Shown here piece by piece: positions 32,136-41,222 of a stretch of DNA of 64,000 nt. This DNA is from Rhodanobacter sp. AS-Z3 (GTDB lineage: Bacteria > Pseudomonadota > Gammaproteobacteria > Xanthomonadales > Rhodanobacteraceae), in NCBI RefSeq assembly GCF_029224025.1, contig NZ_CP119392.1:3557001-3621000 (forward strand), in the 5' to 3' direction. The notes under the pieces are model-generated. The model saw nothing but the letters and a program-made list of their open reading frames with translations, did not search any database and was not told where the DNA came from. Numbering within the stretch: position 1 is the stretch's first letter; the number at the start of each line of letters is the position of its first letter. A program made the position numbers and the translations under genes.

Positions 32136-34805
32136 TCAACCCTTCGGCGCCGGCCCCTTCACCGCGATCACGAAGCCATCCGGTCGCACATGCCTGGCAT
32201 ACGCCTGCTGCACGTCCTTGGCGGTGAGCTTGAGGTAATGCTCACCGGCAATCGTCATCGCATCCAGTGGCTTGCCTTCGAGCGACAGACTGAGCAGTTG
32301 ACCACCAATTGCACCGAAGCTGGATTCACCCAGCGGAATCTGCCGCAGCAGGATGCCCTTGGCGCGCTTCAACTCGGTCTCGGTGACGGGCGCCTGCTGC
32401 ATCTGCTGCAGATCCTGCACCACGATCTTGCTGGCTGCCGTGACCTTGTCCGGATCGGCACCGAACGACACGCTATAGGTGCTGCGATGGGCATCCAGAT
32501 AGAAACTGGTGCTGACGTTGTAGACCAGCCCACGCTTGTCGCGCAGGTCATGATACAGACGTGACGCATAGAAGCCGCCCCCCAGCACTTCGTTGCCCAG
32601 GTTCAGCGCGTAGCGGGTCGGATCATTGCGAGTGACGTCGATGGTCTGTGCCATCTGCACGCTGTCCTGGCTGGCGCTGGTATCGGGCGCGTTGAACTGA
32701 CCAGGTCTGTTGGCTGGCACGGCGGCATAGTCCACATCCGGCTGGTTGCCTTCAGCCTTCCAATTGCCGAAGGCCTGCTCTACGACATGTTTTGCCTCCG
32801 CCGGATCGACCTTGCCGACGATGACGATGGTGGTCATATCGGGGCGGAAGGTTTGCGCATAGTACTGCTTCACCTTGTCCAGATTCAGAGCCATGATGCT
32901 TTCCGGCGTGGCATGGCGCAGTACAGGGTCGTTAGCCGGATACAAGGCCTTGCTCAGGTCGAGCGCAGTGAGGAAGGCAGGTGATTGCAAGGCGCCGGCC
33001 ACCGCCGCAGCGCCTTGGCGCTGCACGACAGCGAACGCCTGTGCCGGCAGCGCGGGATGCAATTCATTGTCGGCCAACAGCTTGAGGCCTTCAGCAAAGT
33101 GTTTCGCTGGAACTGCCAATGAGAAACTCGTACCCGCGCTGGCCTGCGCACTGATCTCATCCAGCGCCTGCTGGAACTGCAGTCGGTTCATGCTGCTGGT
33201 ACCAAACGGGAACAGACCCTCGAGCACTTCCGCAATGCCATCCTCACCCTTTGCGGCCTGCAGATTCTGATTGGTTTTGATCTTGCCAAACACCGTCACG
33301 GTATCGCTGATGGTTTCTGGCTGCACGATCACGCGCAAACCGTTAGCCAGCGTATAAGACACCGGCTTGAGGCTGGAATGCGGCACTTCGAGCTTGGCGA
33401 AAGCCTGCGCTGCCCACGCCGGCAAGGTCACCGGCTTGTCCGGGCTGGAGGCGAAACTCTCGGCACCACCGAAGCCCTTGCCGGCCACCGGCTTGCCCGA
33501 GCTCTCCGGCGTAAGGATGGCGGTGACTGCCTGGGCGGGATCAAAGGTGGCCTTGGCCAGCGCATTCACCGCTTCCGGCGTCACCTCCTCAATCGCCTGC
33601 TGTATGGCGTCGGGCGACTCGGCGCCCTGCATCGACAACGCCGCCGACCAGCTATTGGCCAGGCCCTCGACCGAGTTCTTGCTGAATTCCAGCGAGGCGA
33701 TCGCCTTGCGCTTGGCGGCCTCAACCAGCACCGGATCGACACCCTTGCTGGCCGCCTCGGCAAGAATGCCCTGCATGTGCTTGAGGATCGGCTGCGGATC
33801 ACCGCCTTTGGGGAAGGCCGCGATCGCATAGTCGACACCCGCGTTTGGCATCGCATTGCCGGCAAAGCCACCAAACAAGGCGGTGCCGTCAAAGCGCATG
33901 CCGGCCAGCGCCGCACGCTGCGAACCCAGCACCGCATTCAGCACCAAGGCGGTGGCGTGATCCTTCGAGCGCAACCCCGGTGAACGGTAGGCAATCGCCA
34001 CCAGGCCGTAGGGGCTGTCGGTCGGCAGCTTGATCGTGGTCGCCTGCACCGGCTTGAAGTTGAACGCTGGCCGTGCCGGCAGCGCCTTGCGCGCGATGTC
34101 GCCAAATTCGCTTTTCACCTTGGCCAGCGTAGCCACCGGATCAACGTCGCCGGCGATCACCAGAATCGCATTGTTGGGCACATACCAACTGTCGTGGAAC
34201 TGCTTGAGCATGCCCGCCGTGGTCTTGTCGAATGACTCGCGCGTGCCCAGCGCGGTGTACGCATACGGTGTGCCGTCGAACATGTGCTCAATCAACTGAC
34301 TCTGGAACTTGTACATCGGGCTGGACATGTCGCGCGACACTTCCTGCTCGATCGCGCCACGCTCCTTGTCCCATGCTGCCTGGTCCATGTCCACGCCGCG
34401 CATGCGCATGCTCTGCACATGCAGTGCCACATCCAGATCCTGCGCCGGTGCGACGAAGTAATACTGGGTCACCCCCGGGGTGGTATCCGCATTGAAGGCG
34501 CCGCCCATGTTCGCCGCGATCGCCGCCAGCTGATCCTTGCTCAGCCCGGGGCTGCCGCGAAACATCATGTGTTCCACCGCATGCGCCGTACCGGGAAAGC
34601 CTGCCGGCACTTCGTTCGAACCGGCCAGGTAATTCATTTCGGTCGCCACCACCGGCGCCAGCGTGTCGCGCACGATCACTACGCGCAGGCCGTTGTCGAG
34701 CGTGGCGCGGGTGACGTTGACGTCCTCACCGGAAGCTATTGCCGCGGTTGCCGCCAAGGCCAGCGAAATGGCCGCAGTCAATCGGATTACTCGCTTTTTC
34801 ATCAT
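32136..34805 (-). CDS. M16-family zinc metallopeptidase (pitrilysin-like), exported
   Basis: An 889-residue insulinase-family protease. The start MMKKRVIRL at 34805 (AGGA upstream) gives a signal peptide (LTAAISLALAATAAIASG), so it is periplasmic. The inverted zinc motif HAVEH lies in GTAHAVEHMMFRGS, with the third ligand Glu in ERGAIEQEVSRDM. The first M16 domain pair is active, and the second half (KIKTNQNLQAAKGEDGIAEV onward) is the catalytically dead repeat, as usual. These proteases form a clam-shell and degrade small peptides. It is 84 bp downstream of the three-paralogue membrane operon on the same strand and could be co-transcribed. Confidence 0.92.
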   Translation of the reverse strand: MMKKRVIRLTAAISLALAATAAIASGEDVNVTRATLDNGLRVVIVRDTLAPVVATEMNYLAGSNEVPAGFPGTAHAVEHMMFRGSPGLSKDQLAAIAANMGGAFNADTTPGVTQYYFVAPAQDLDVALHVQSMRMRGVDMDQAAWDKERGAIEQEVSRDMSSPMYKFQSQLIEHMFDGTPYAYTALGTRESFDKTTAGMLKQFHDSWYVPNNAILVIAGDVDPVATLAKVKSEFGDIARKALPARPAFNFKPVQATTIKLPTDSPYGLVAIAYRSPGLRSKDHATALVLNAVLGSQRAALAGMRFDGTALFGGFAGNAMPNAGVDYAIAAFPKGGDPQPILKHMQGILAEAASKGVDPVLVEAAKRKAIASLEFSKNSVEGLANSWSAALSMQGAESPDAIQQAIEEVTPEAVNALAKATFDPAQAVTAILTPESSGKPVAGKGFGGAESFASSPDKPVTLPAWAAQAFAKLEVPHSSLKPVSYTLANGLRVIVQPETISDTVTVFGKIKTNQNLQAAKGEDGIAEVLEGLFPFGTSSMNRLQFQQALDEISAQASAGTSFSLAVPAKHFAEGLKLLADNELHPALPAQAFAVVQRQGAAAVAGALQSPAFLTALDLSKALYPANDPVLRHATPESIMALNLDKVKQYYAQTFRPDMTTIVIVGKVDPAEAKHVVEQAFGNWKAEGNQPDVDYAAVPANRPGQFNAPDTSASQDSVQMAQTIDVTRNDPTRYALNLGNEVLGGGFYASRLYHDLRDKRGLVYNVSTSFYLDAHRSTYSVSFGADPDKVTAASKIVVQDLQQMQQAPVTETELKRAKGILLRQIPLGESSFGAIGGQLLSLSLEGKPLDAMTIAGEHYLKLTAKDVQQAYARHVRPDGFVIAVKGPAPKG

Positions 34806-34889
34806 CAGGTCCTTTTGGAGAAACAAAGCGGACGCGTCCCCCACGTCCAGAGGTAGAAATGTTGCTGCCGGCGACTCACCAGGCGGCGG

Positions 34890-36362
34890 TCAATTCGGGA
34901 TGAATGGGTGCGGCCGCTGCTGCAATCCCTGCCAGCCACGCCGCCCCAACCAACACAGGAACAACGTCAGCAGCAGCCATGAGAAACCGAGCGCGGTTTG
35001 CATGTTGGCTTCGGACAACGCCGACCAGTCGTGCCACAACGGTGGCAGCAACAACGTCAGGCTGGACAAGGTAAACAGAGCAACTATCAGCAACGCCTTG
35101 CCAAGCGCAGACAACGGCCTGCCCGCAAAAATTCCCAGCACCATCGTGTACAGATAGCCCAGGCTAGCCAGGGAGACCACCAGCATCGCCCACCCAATCA
35201 CCCAGCCATACCCGTATCCGGCAACCCACAGCCAGCCCATCAGCAACAAGCCAACGATGTAGCCCGCCGGTCTCTGGATCGCCGTGCGCAACAGCAGCCG
35301 CTTGATATCCTCATTCCCGGACAGGCCCGGCAACAAGGCCAGCAAGGGCAACTCGGCATTCACTCGCTCCCAGCGCAGCAGCAAAAACTCCACCGCCACC
35401 GCCGATGCCCCCACGCTGAACGCGCCAAACACCCACGCCTCATACGTGAAACCCTCGCGGCTCAGCAGATAGTGCAGAAACTGCCCTCCACTGTTGTCGC
35501 CCATGGTCACGGCAAACAGCAGCAAGCCGACCGCCAGCATGGCCAGCAGTGCGACGGCCAACTGAATCAACCGACCGGCTGCTGTTTGCGGCAGGTAACC
35601 GCCACCCAACGCCACCCGCAGCGACTGGACCGGTGCTCGTAATCCCACATCGCTGAGATCAACCCGGGCAATCAGCCATGCGGGGCGGCGACGCAACAGC
35701 GTGGCATCAGTCAACGGATCGCTCTGCGCACGCCCCATGTTGCGACGCAGATTGATCAGGCCAGGTGCGCGCAATCCGCTCGTCGGTATTTCACCATGCA
35801 GCAATTGGTGCCAGCGCCACGCCAGCAGCAATAGCAGCAGTACGACCAGACCACCGCACCACGAGACAAAGCGGGGATCAGCGATGCCTGGCAACGCAAC
35901 CAGATGTCGGGCGATGGCATGCAAGGCTGGCAACAGGCAAAGCAAGATACCGGCATAGGCAGGCAGCAACATGTAAAGCATTGCCCTAGCTGCAACCAAC
36001 AACTGCACGACGGCAAAGGCCATCACGTTTCCCTGTGGCAGTTGCAGCACCATCGGTACGCCGATCACCAGCACGGCATACAACGGCATACTCCAGGACA
36101 CGTCACGGGTGATACCTGGCATCCGCAGATGGCGTGCCGCTATTGCAAGGAACAAACAGTTCGGCATCAGCAACAGCCAGCACAGCGCGTTGCCTGCGCC
36201 CAGCACCATCACACTCAACAGCCACGGGCGGGCGCCGTGCGTAGATATCCGGGTAACGACTGCGCCAGCCAATGCAACGACAAACGTCATCACGACCAGC
36301 CAACGCGACGAACGTGGCGACGCTATCCACGGAGCCAGCAGTACGCGATGGAGAACGTTCAT
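34890..36362 (-). CDS. Polytopic membrane protein, paralogue 1 of three (ABC-operon permease candidate)
   Basis: A 490-residue protein with about 10-12 hydrophobic segments and no recognised family. It shares three signature blocks with the two paralogues upstream: SLRVALGGGYLPQT near residue 250, NAELPLLALLPGLSG followed by KRLLLRTAI near residue 335, and a C-terminal GWQGLQQRPHPFIPN. These blocks are absent from classical ABC permeases I know, but the operon carries an ABC ATPase and no other permease. The start ATG overlaps the stop of the small membrane protein gene by 4 bp (ATGA). A transport role is inference. Confidence 0.72.
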   Translation of the reverse strand: MNVLHRVLLAPWIASPRSSRWLVVMTFVVALAGAVVTRISTHGARPWLLSVMVLGAGNALCWLLLMPNCLFLAIAARHLRMPGITRDVSWSMPLYAVLVIGVPMVLQLPQGNVMAFAVVQLLVAARAMLYMLLPAYAGILLCLLPALHAIARHLVALPGIADPRFVSWCGGLVVLLLLLLAWRWHQLLHGEIPTSGLRAPGLINLRRNMGRAQSDPLTDATLLRRRPAWLIARVDLSDVGLRAPVQSLRVALGGGYLPQTAAGRLIQLAVALLAMLAVGLLLFAVTMGDNSGGQFLHYLLSREGFTYEAWVFGAFSVGASAVAVEFLLLRWERVNAELPLLALLPGLSGNEDIKRLLLRTAIQRPAGYIVGLLLMGWLWVAGYGYGWVIGWAMLVVSLASLGYLYTMVLGIFAGRPLSALGKALLIVALFTLSSLTLLLPPLWHDWSALSEANMQTALGFSWLLLTLFLCWLGRRGWQGLQQRPHPFIPN

Positions 36363-36700
36363 ATGGTCGCGCCTGTCGATCGCTGGCCGGCCTGCGCTGC
36401 TGCCGCAGCGAGGATCGCGTCACTGGCGATCAACCGTGGCAGCACAACCCAGGAAAAGAACATCAAGGCAAACCCGGGCAGCCGAAGCAGTAGCTGCCAG
36501 CCGTGTGGCAACGAGGGCAGTAGCCAGCCAATCGCGCCGAAAGCGAGCAACATGCCGCCCAAGTACAGACTCGCAATCATTACCCCCAGCCGACCACGCT
36601 GCCTGCGAACCAGACGGATCTGCTCCACGACAATCGCCTCACTGGCGATCCACGACAAGCCGAAGTCACGCTGCAACGATTTCACCGTTAGCCATGTCAT
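36359..36700 (-). CDS. Small membrane protein in the GntR/ABC operon
   Basis: A 113-residue protein with two hydrophobic segments (LGVMIASLYLGGMLLAFGAI and LLLRLPGFALMFFSWVVLPR) and a basic, amphipathic N-terminal half (AIVVEQIRLVRRQRG). No family is recognised. It lies 13 bp after membrane paralogue 2 and overlaps paralogue 1 by 4 bp, so it is firmly part of the operon. It could be a small accessory subunit of the transporter. A glycine- and alanine-rich tail (AILAAAAAQAGQ) follows the last helix. Confidence 0.68.
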   Translation of the reverse strand: MTWLTVKSLQRDFGLSWIASEAIVVEQIRLVRRQRGRLGVMIASLYLGGMLLAFGAIGWLLPSLPHGWQLLLRLPGFALMFFSWVVLPRLIASDAILAAAAAQAGQRSTGATI

Positions 36701-36713
36701 CGCCGTTCCCTCA

Positions 36714-38159
36714 CTACACCAGAAATGGGTGTGGACGCCGCTGCAATGCCTGCCAACCGCCCCACCCGAGCCTAAGCAACATCACCGCAACGATCAGCCA
36801 GCCGAGCAGCAAGCTGTTGTACAGCGCGTTGGTACCTGCCTGTGTAATGCCGACATCGATGGAAAAAACGCCGGTGAGCAGCGTACCGATGAGCAACAGC
36901 AAGCCGAGGAGGCCCACGATCCGCGCCTCCCATGGCGCCGACACACACCCGCCCGCAACACGCAGGGTGAAGGCGACCACGAAGCCGGCCGTGCCAAACA
37001 CCATCAGCAAAGCGAATATGTCCTCATGCGTTCCGATGCGCGGCAGCACCGCCAGTACCAGCAAGGTGGCCAGCAGCAGCATCCGCAGCGGTGGCCACAG
37101 GGCGGCGCGCAAAACGCTGAGTTTCACCTCGCTACCCAACGCGGGCAACAAGGCCAGTAGGGGAAGTTCTGCATTGCCGCTGCGCCAGCGCATCCGGATT
37201 TCGGTCAGGCAGGAAACCGCGGACATCATGCAGGCAGCCGCACTGCACAACATCAGCACGACAAGCGCGTCGCGAACGCGAAGTTGCGAGAACCTCATCG
37301 CCCGGAGATCACCGACCACGAACCACGCCACGAACACGGCAATCGCCGTGACCACAACGGCATGACGCCTTAGCCGACTCGCCATGGTCAGCGGCATATA
37401 CGTTCCACCAAACGCCATGCGCAAGCTGGTCACCGGATGACCTGGACCACAGTGGCGCAAATCCCCACGTACCTGCAGCCACTCCGGCCGAAGAACCGTT
37501 GGCGCTCTACCGCGGGCAGCAGCCGCAACCGAACCTATTCCACGACTGAGCCGCAGTGCCATCGGGCTATGCCACGACAGTCGATAGGGATTGGCTGCCA
37601 GCACCAGCCGACGCCAGCAGATCACTGCCGCAGCCACGCCCACGAGCAGCAGTGGCCCCGCCCAATCCGGAAAATTCGCACGGGTCGGCAACTGCCGCAT
37701 TGAATGGCCCGAGATCAAGACGATGCCGGTCATGTATAGACCCATGCTGACGAGCCGCGGCAACATGCTGTAGAGCCAGCCAGCGACAATCATCAACCCG
37801 ATCACCAAACTCGCCGCCAGCACATGCCCGCTGAACCCGCCGATCACCCATGCCGGCACCAATGCACCAAGGCAAAAATTGATCAGCATTGCCGCAACCG
37901 CCTCCCGCTGGAGACGCGGCAGGCGCAGTTGCTGCGCATCGATCGTGAGCAGGATCGTCGTGCTCAGGCACAGCGGCCATATCAAGGCCTCCGCGATGCC
38001 GATGATGAAAGCCACGCGAACCCACATATCGGGTTTGTGCGCAAAAAGGGCGAAAGCGGTTGCGCCAATAACCGCCACCACGAATAGCACCAGCGCGAGC
38101 CAGCGCGTCCCTTTTTGGGCCATCTCCCATGGCAACAGCAACGCATCCATGATCGTCAT
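36714..38159 (-). CDS. Polytopic membrane protein, paralogue 2 of three
   Basis: About 481 residues from the ATG at 38159; an ATG at 38195 is also in frame. It is strongly hydrophobic with about 10-12 membrane segments. It carries the shared blocks SLRMAFGGTYMPLTMASR, NAELPLLALLPALGSEVK and GWQALQRRPHPFLV at the C-terminus, so it is a diverged tandem duplicate of its neighbours. The other parts are unrelated enough that duplication must be old. It is separated from paralogue 3 by 91 bp, the largest gap between the ATPase gene and paralogue 1. Confidence 0.72.
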   Translation of the reverse strand: MTIMDALLLPWEMAQKGTRWLALVLFVVAVIGATAFALFAHKPDMWVRVAFIIGIAEALIWPLCLSTTILLTIDAQQLRLPRLQREAVAAMLINFCLGALVPAWVIGGFSGHVLAASLVIGLMIVAGWLYSMLPRLVSMGLYMTGIVLISGHSMRQLPTRANFPDWAGPLLLVGVAAAVICWRRLVLAANPYRLSWHSPMALRLSRGIGSVAAAARGRAPTVLRPEWLQVRGDLRHCGPGHPVTSLRMAFGGTYMPLTMASRLRRHAVVVTAIAVFVAWFVVGDLRAMRFSQLRVRDALVVLMLCSAAACMMSAVSCLTEIRMRWRSGNAELPLLALLPALGSEVKLSVLRAALWPPLRMLLLATLLVLAVLPRIGTHEDIFALLMVFGTAGFVVAFTLRVAGGCVSAPWEARIVGLLGLLLLIGTLLTGVFSIDVGITQAGTNALYNSLLLGWLIVAVMLLRLGWGGWQALQRRPHPFLV

Positions 38160-38250
38160 CACGCATGCCTCGGTGGATACACGGCAAGCACCCAACGGAT
38201 GCCATCAGCAACGACCGGGGCTGCAGCAAATGTGGCTCGGACAATCACCA

Positions 38251-39726
38251 TCAGGCTGCCAGAAACGCGTGTGGACGCTGTTGCAGCGCATGCCAGCCCC
38301 GCATGCCCAGCCACAGCAATACAACGAAAGCGGCGACCCAGCCGATGGCTATCACCTCGCCGAGTGCCGGCACCGGAACGTGTGAGACCAGCACCGAAGC
38401 GAGTGACAGGAAGAACCACAACAAGCCCAGCACGATAAGTGCGGCAAGGTTCGGGCTCGACAAACGCCCGCCGGCGAACACCAGCAGCACCAACACCCCA
38501 AACAGCGCTGCGCCGCAAAGCTGTCCCAGCAGCAGCAACAGATAGCTTTCCGCACCCAACTGCCACCAGATTGCAACCAGCAGCGAGGTCACCAGCAAAA
38601 TTGCCTGGCCGTACAGCGTTGGCGGCAGGCTGGCGCGCAACAAGGCACGCTTGACCTGGGCGGAATCACCCAGCCGTGGCAGCAAGGCCAGCAGCGATAA
38701 TTCGGCGTTACTGCGCGACCAGCGCTGGCGCAAAACGTTGGCAGTTACCACCGCCATGACCGCACTGATAAAGGGCACACACGCCATCACCAAAAACCTG
38801 ATTCCCATGGCCAGCGGCATGCCTTGGCCCCGCTCAGCATCACCGACAGCTTGCAAAGCCAGCAACCCAGCGATCAACAAACAGGCGAGCAACCCGACCA
38901 CGGTCTTGCGCATTCGGCTGCTGCGCGTCTGCGGCATGAAATTTTCACCAAGTGCCACACGCAGACTCTGCACCGCATTCCCCGGGCCGGTTCCGCGCAG
39001 ATCGACTGTGGTGCGCAGCCAGCCAGGTTTCTGCCCGGACAACTGGCTATCGGTTGCCGCATGGCCCACGCCAAGCAGCCGCTGCCACTTGCCAAGCCGA
39101 ACCAGAAAAAACATTGGCGCGTGCAAACCATCCAGGGTGGCCTGTGGCCTCAGCGCACGCTGCCAGAGCCACCCGACCGCCAGCCACAATGCCACCGCCA
39201 GCGGTACCGTCCAACCAAGAAAGCCCGACTGCGTGTCGCTGGGCAACGCCAACCAACGCCCCACGACACCGTGAACCACCGCCATCAGGAAGAACACCGA
39301 CGTGCAGTAACTTGGCAACGCTGCAAACGCCATCCCAAGCCCCGCGCCGATGACCAACTCGACGGCTGCCACCGCCACATAGCCACCCATGACGCCCAAC
39401 AGAGTCACCGGCAAAACGATAGTGAGCAACGCGTAAAAGGCCAGACTGAGGTGGGCATCGCGCCACGCGCCCGGCATCTGCAAACGGCGTGCGGCATAGG
39501 CCGCGAGCAAGACGTTGGGCAACAACATCGCCCAGATGGCTGCGTTTAAACAGGCCAATCCATACGTCGCCGCGCGCAGCCAATTCACGGCCAACGGCGG
39601 CGTGTAGGCGTCGGCGAAACCAAACGCCGCGGACAGCAATAGCGTCAGAAAAATCAGCAACGCAATCAACCCTCGCGCTGACGCGGCACCGAACCAAGGC
39701 AGCTCCAGCAAGCGCGCGGGATTCAC
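38251..39726 (-). CDS. Polytopic membrane protein, paralogue 3 of three
   Basis: A 491-residue protein from the GTG at 39726, which overlaps the stop of the ABC ATPase gene by 4 bp (GTGA), giving translational coupling to the ATPase. About 10-12 membrane segments. Shared blocks are SLRVALGENFMPQT, NAELSLLALLPRLGDSAQVK and GWHALQQRPHAFLAA. The coupling makes this the likeliest direct permease partner of the ATPase. A longer in-frame extension to 39912 lies inside the ATPase gene and is not used. Confidence 0.74.
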   Translation of the reverse strand: MNPARLLELPWFGAASARGLIALLIFLTLLLSAAFGFADAYTPPLAVNWLRAATYGLACLNAAIWAMLLPNVLLAAYAARRLQMPGAWRDAHLSLAFYALLTIVLPVTLLGVMGGYVAVAAVELVIGAGLGMAFAALPSYCTSVFFLMAVVHGVVGRWLALPSDTQSGFLGWTVPLAVALWLAVGWLWQRALRPQATLDGLHAPMFFLVRLGKWQRLLGVGHAATDSQLSGQKPGWLRTTVDLRGTGPGNAVQSLRVALGENFMPQTRSSRMRKTVVGLLACLLIAGLLALQAVGDAERGQGMPLAMGIRFLVMACVPFISAVMAVVTANVLRQRWSRSNAELSLLALLPRLGDSAQVKRALLRASLPPTLYGQAILLVTSLLVAIWWQLGAESYLLLLLGQLCGAALFGVLVLLVFAGGRLSSPNLAALIVLGLLWFFLSLASVLVSHVPVPALGEVIAIGWVAAFVVLLWLGMRGWHALQQRPHAFLAA

Positions 39727-40616
39727 TCGGCAATCTCCACGAACAGATCTTCCAGCCCCAGCGCGTCGACACGTGCACCTTCCAGGCTGGCGGCTTCCGG
39801 CCATTGCCCGTGTGCATCGCGCTCGACCACCAGGCTGAGACTGCCGTCGTCGTGGCGACGTCGACTCAGACTCTGCGTCGGCGCCACCGCGCTGAATCTT
39901 GCCGGCAGCCACAGGCGACCGTAACGCTCCTTGGTTTCGTCAACCGTGCAGTGCATCAGCAGCTTGCCCTGATGCAGGAAGGCGACATCCGAGGCAACGC
40001 GTTCCAGATCCGACACGATATGGGTGGAGAACAGCACCGTGGCACCCGCCTCACCGGCACGCAGGGCAATTTCGCGCAGCAATTCGCGGCGTGCCACTGG
40101 ATCAAGCGCAGCGGCGGGCTCGTCCAGCACCAGCAATTCCGGGCGTGACGCCAGTGCGCGGATCAAATCCACGCGCTGCCTTTCACCTGGCGACAACTTG
40201 GCCATCACCTTGTTCGGCGGGATCTGCCAGCGCTCCAGCGTACTTTTCGCAAAGTCCTGATCCCAGCCCGGATAGAAACGACCCACGTAATCCAGCATCT
40301 GCTGGGCGGTGAGCCAGGCCAGCGCCTCGGGTTGTTGTGGTACGTAGGACAACCGTTGCTTGACCGCATCGGACAACTTCAAGGCCGGCTCACCGAATAC
40401 GGTGGCGGTGCCTGACAGCGGCACCAGCAGCCCCAGCATCGCGCGAATCAAGGTCGACTTGCCGGCACCGTTGCGACCGATCAGCCCCAGCACGCTACCC
40501 GGCTCCAGCGCCAGGTCGATGCCACGTAGAACGTTGCCGCCCTCGTAGCCATGGGAAAGTCCGTGTACCGCCAGCGGTGCAACGGCCGCAAGGGTTTCTC
40601 TTAGTACCGCATTCAT
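39723..40616 (-). CDS. ABC transporter ATP-binding protein
   Basis: A 297-residue ABC ATPase. The start at 40616 follows CGAGGAAACGCC; an ATG at 40637 overlapping the gntR end is an alternative. Motifs: Walker A GLIGRNGAGKST, Q-loop YVPQQPEAL, signature LSPGERQRVDL (diverged from LSGGQ), Walker B LLVLDEPAAALD and switch His in STHIVSD. The C-terminal ~80 residues are an extra domain typical of YtrB/CcmA-type drug or peptide transporters. With an upstream YtrA-like GntR gene, the layout resembles Bacillus ytr operons that respond to cell-wall antibiotics. Confidence 0.93.
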   Translation of the reverse strand: MNAVLRETLAAVAPLAVHGLSHGYEGGNVLRGIDLALEPGSVLGLIGRNGAGKSTLIRAMLGLLVPLSGTATVFGEPALKLSDAVKQRLSYVPQQPEALAWLTAQQMLDYVGRFYPGWDQDFAKSTLERWQIPPNKVMAKLSPGERQRVDLIRALASRPELLVLDEPAAALDPVARRELLREIALRAGEAGATVLFSTHIVSDLERVASDVAFLHQGKLLMHCTVDETKERYGRLWLPARFSAVAPTQSLSRRRHDDGSLSLVVERDAHGQWPEAASLEGARVDALGLEDLFVEIAE

Positions 40617-40638
40617 GGCGTTTCCTCGCAGAGACATT

Positions 40639-41022
40639 TCATTTTTCCAGCAGACCAGCAAGCCGGCGCAACACCAGCTCGGATGGCAATTCCAGTTCGC
40701 CGGCCTGCCGCGCCAGCGCCTTCAGTTGTGGCTCGATCAACGACAACCGGTGCGCTTCGCTCTGGCCGCCACGCCGCGTACTTGCCACCACCATGCCCTT
40801 GCCACGCAGACGCTCCAGCAGGCCCTCGCTTTCGGCCAGCCCATAGGCGCGCGACACCGTCATCGGATTGATCGCGTGGAAACCCGCCACCTCACGCACC
40901 GATGGCAGCAACTCCCCTGCCGCCAGTTGCCCCCCGGCAATCAGTCGACGCAACTGCTCCACGATCTGCCGATAGATCGGCTCCGCAGAGGCAGGTTGAA
41001 CTGTGAGTAGCGAGGCGTCCAT
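40639..41022 (-). CDS. GntR-family (YtrA subfamily) transcriptional regulator
   Basis: A 127-residue short GntR regulator. The winged helix-turn-helix is at about residues 15-80 (PIYRQIVEQLRRLIAGGQLA; LLPSVREVAGFHAINPMTVS) with only a ~45-residue C-terminal dimerisation tail, the definition of the YtrA subfamily. These usually repress the ABC operon they head. It is the first gene of the minus-strand operon running to at least 34890. Its ATG has no Shine-Dalgarno and abuts a perfect inverted repeat. Confidence 0.92.
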   Translation of the reverse strand: MDASLLTVQPASAEPIYRQIVEQLRRLIAGGQLAAGELLPSVREVAGFHAINPMTVSRAYGLAESEGLLERLRGKGMVVASTRRGGQSEAHRLSLIEPQLKALARQAGELELPSELVLRRLAGLLEK

Positions 41023-41044
41023 GTGTATTAATTCAACAATACAC
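41023..41044. promoter_or_regulatory. Inverted repeat operator candidate at the gntR start
   Basis: GTGTATT and AATACAC form a perfect 7-bp inverted repeat with an 8-bp AT-rich spacer, immediately upstream of the gntR start codon (minus strand). YtrA-type regulators bind such sites in their own promoter. The minus strand between the arms (TATTGTTGAATTAATA) could also hold the -10 region, which would make the message leaderless. Confidence 0.6.
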
Positions 41045-41222
41045 GTTGATCGATGTCAAGGAGGGCAACGACATCGGCCCATTTGATTCACGCGCCGCAT
41101 CATTCCGCCGGGCTTGATCTTGCGCCTCCACCCCGCGCCGTTCCGTAGATTGATGAGCCGCCATCCCCAATCTTCGATGGGCGTAAGTCAATCGCCGGGT
41201 ATCCATGTCGACTCCCCATAAA

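Noticed and set aside
41045..41205. Small gene between gntR and the IS element
   Set aside because: Only short frames without ribosome sites; nothing recognised.
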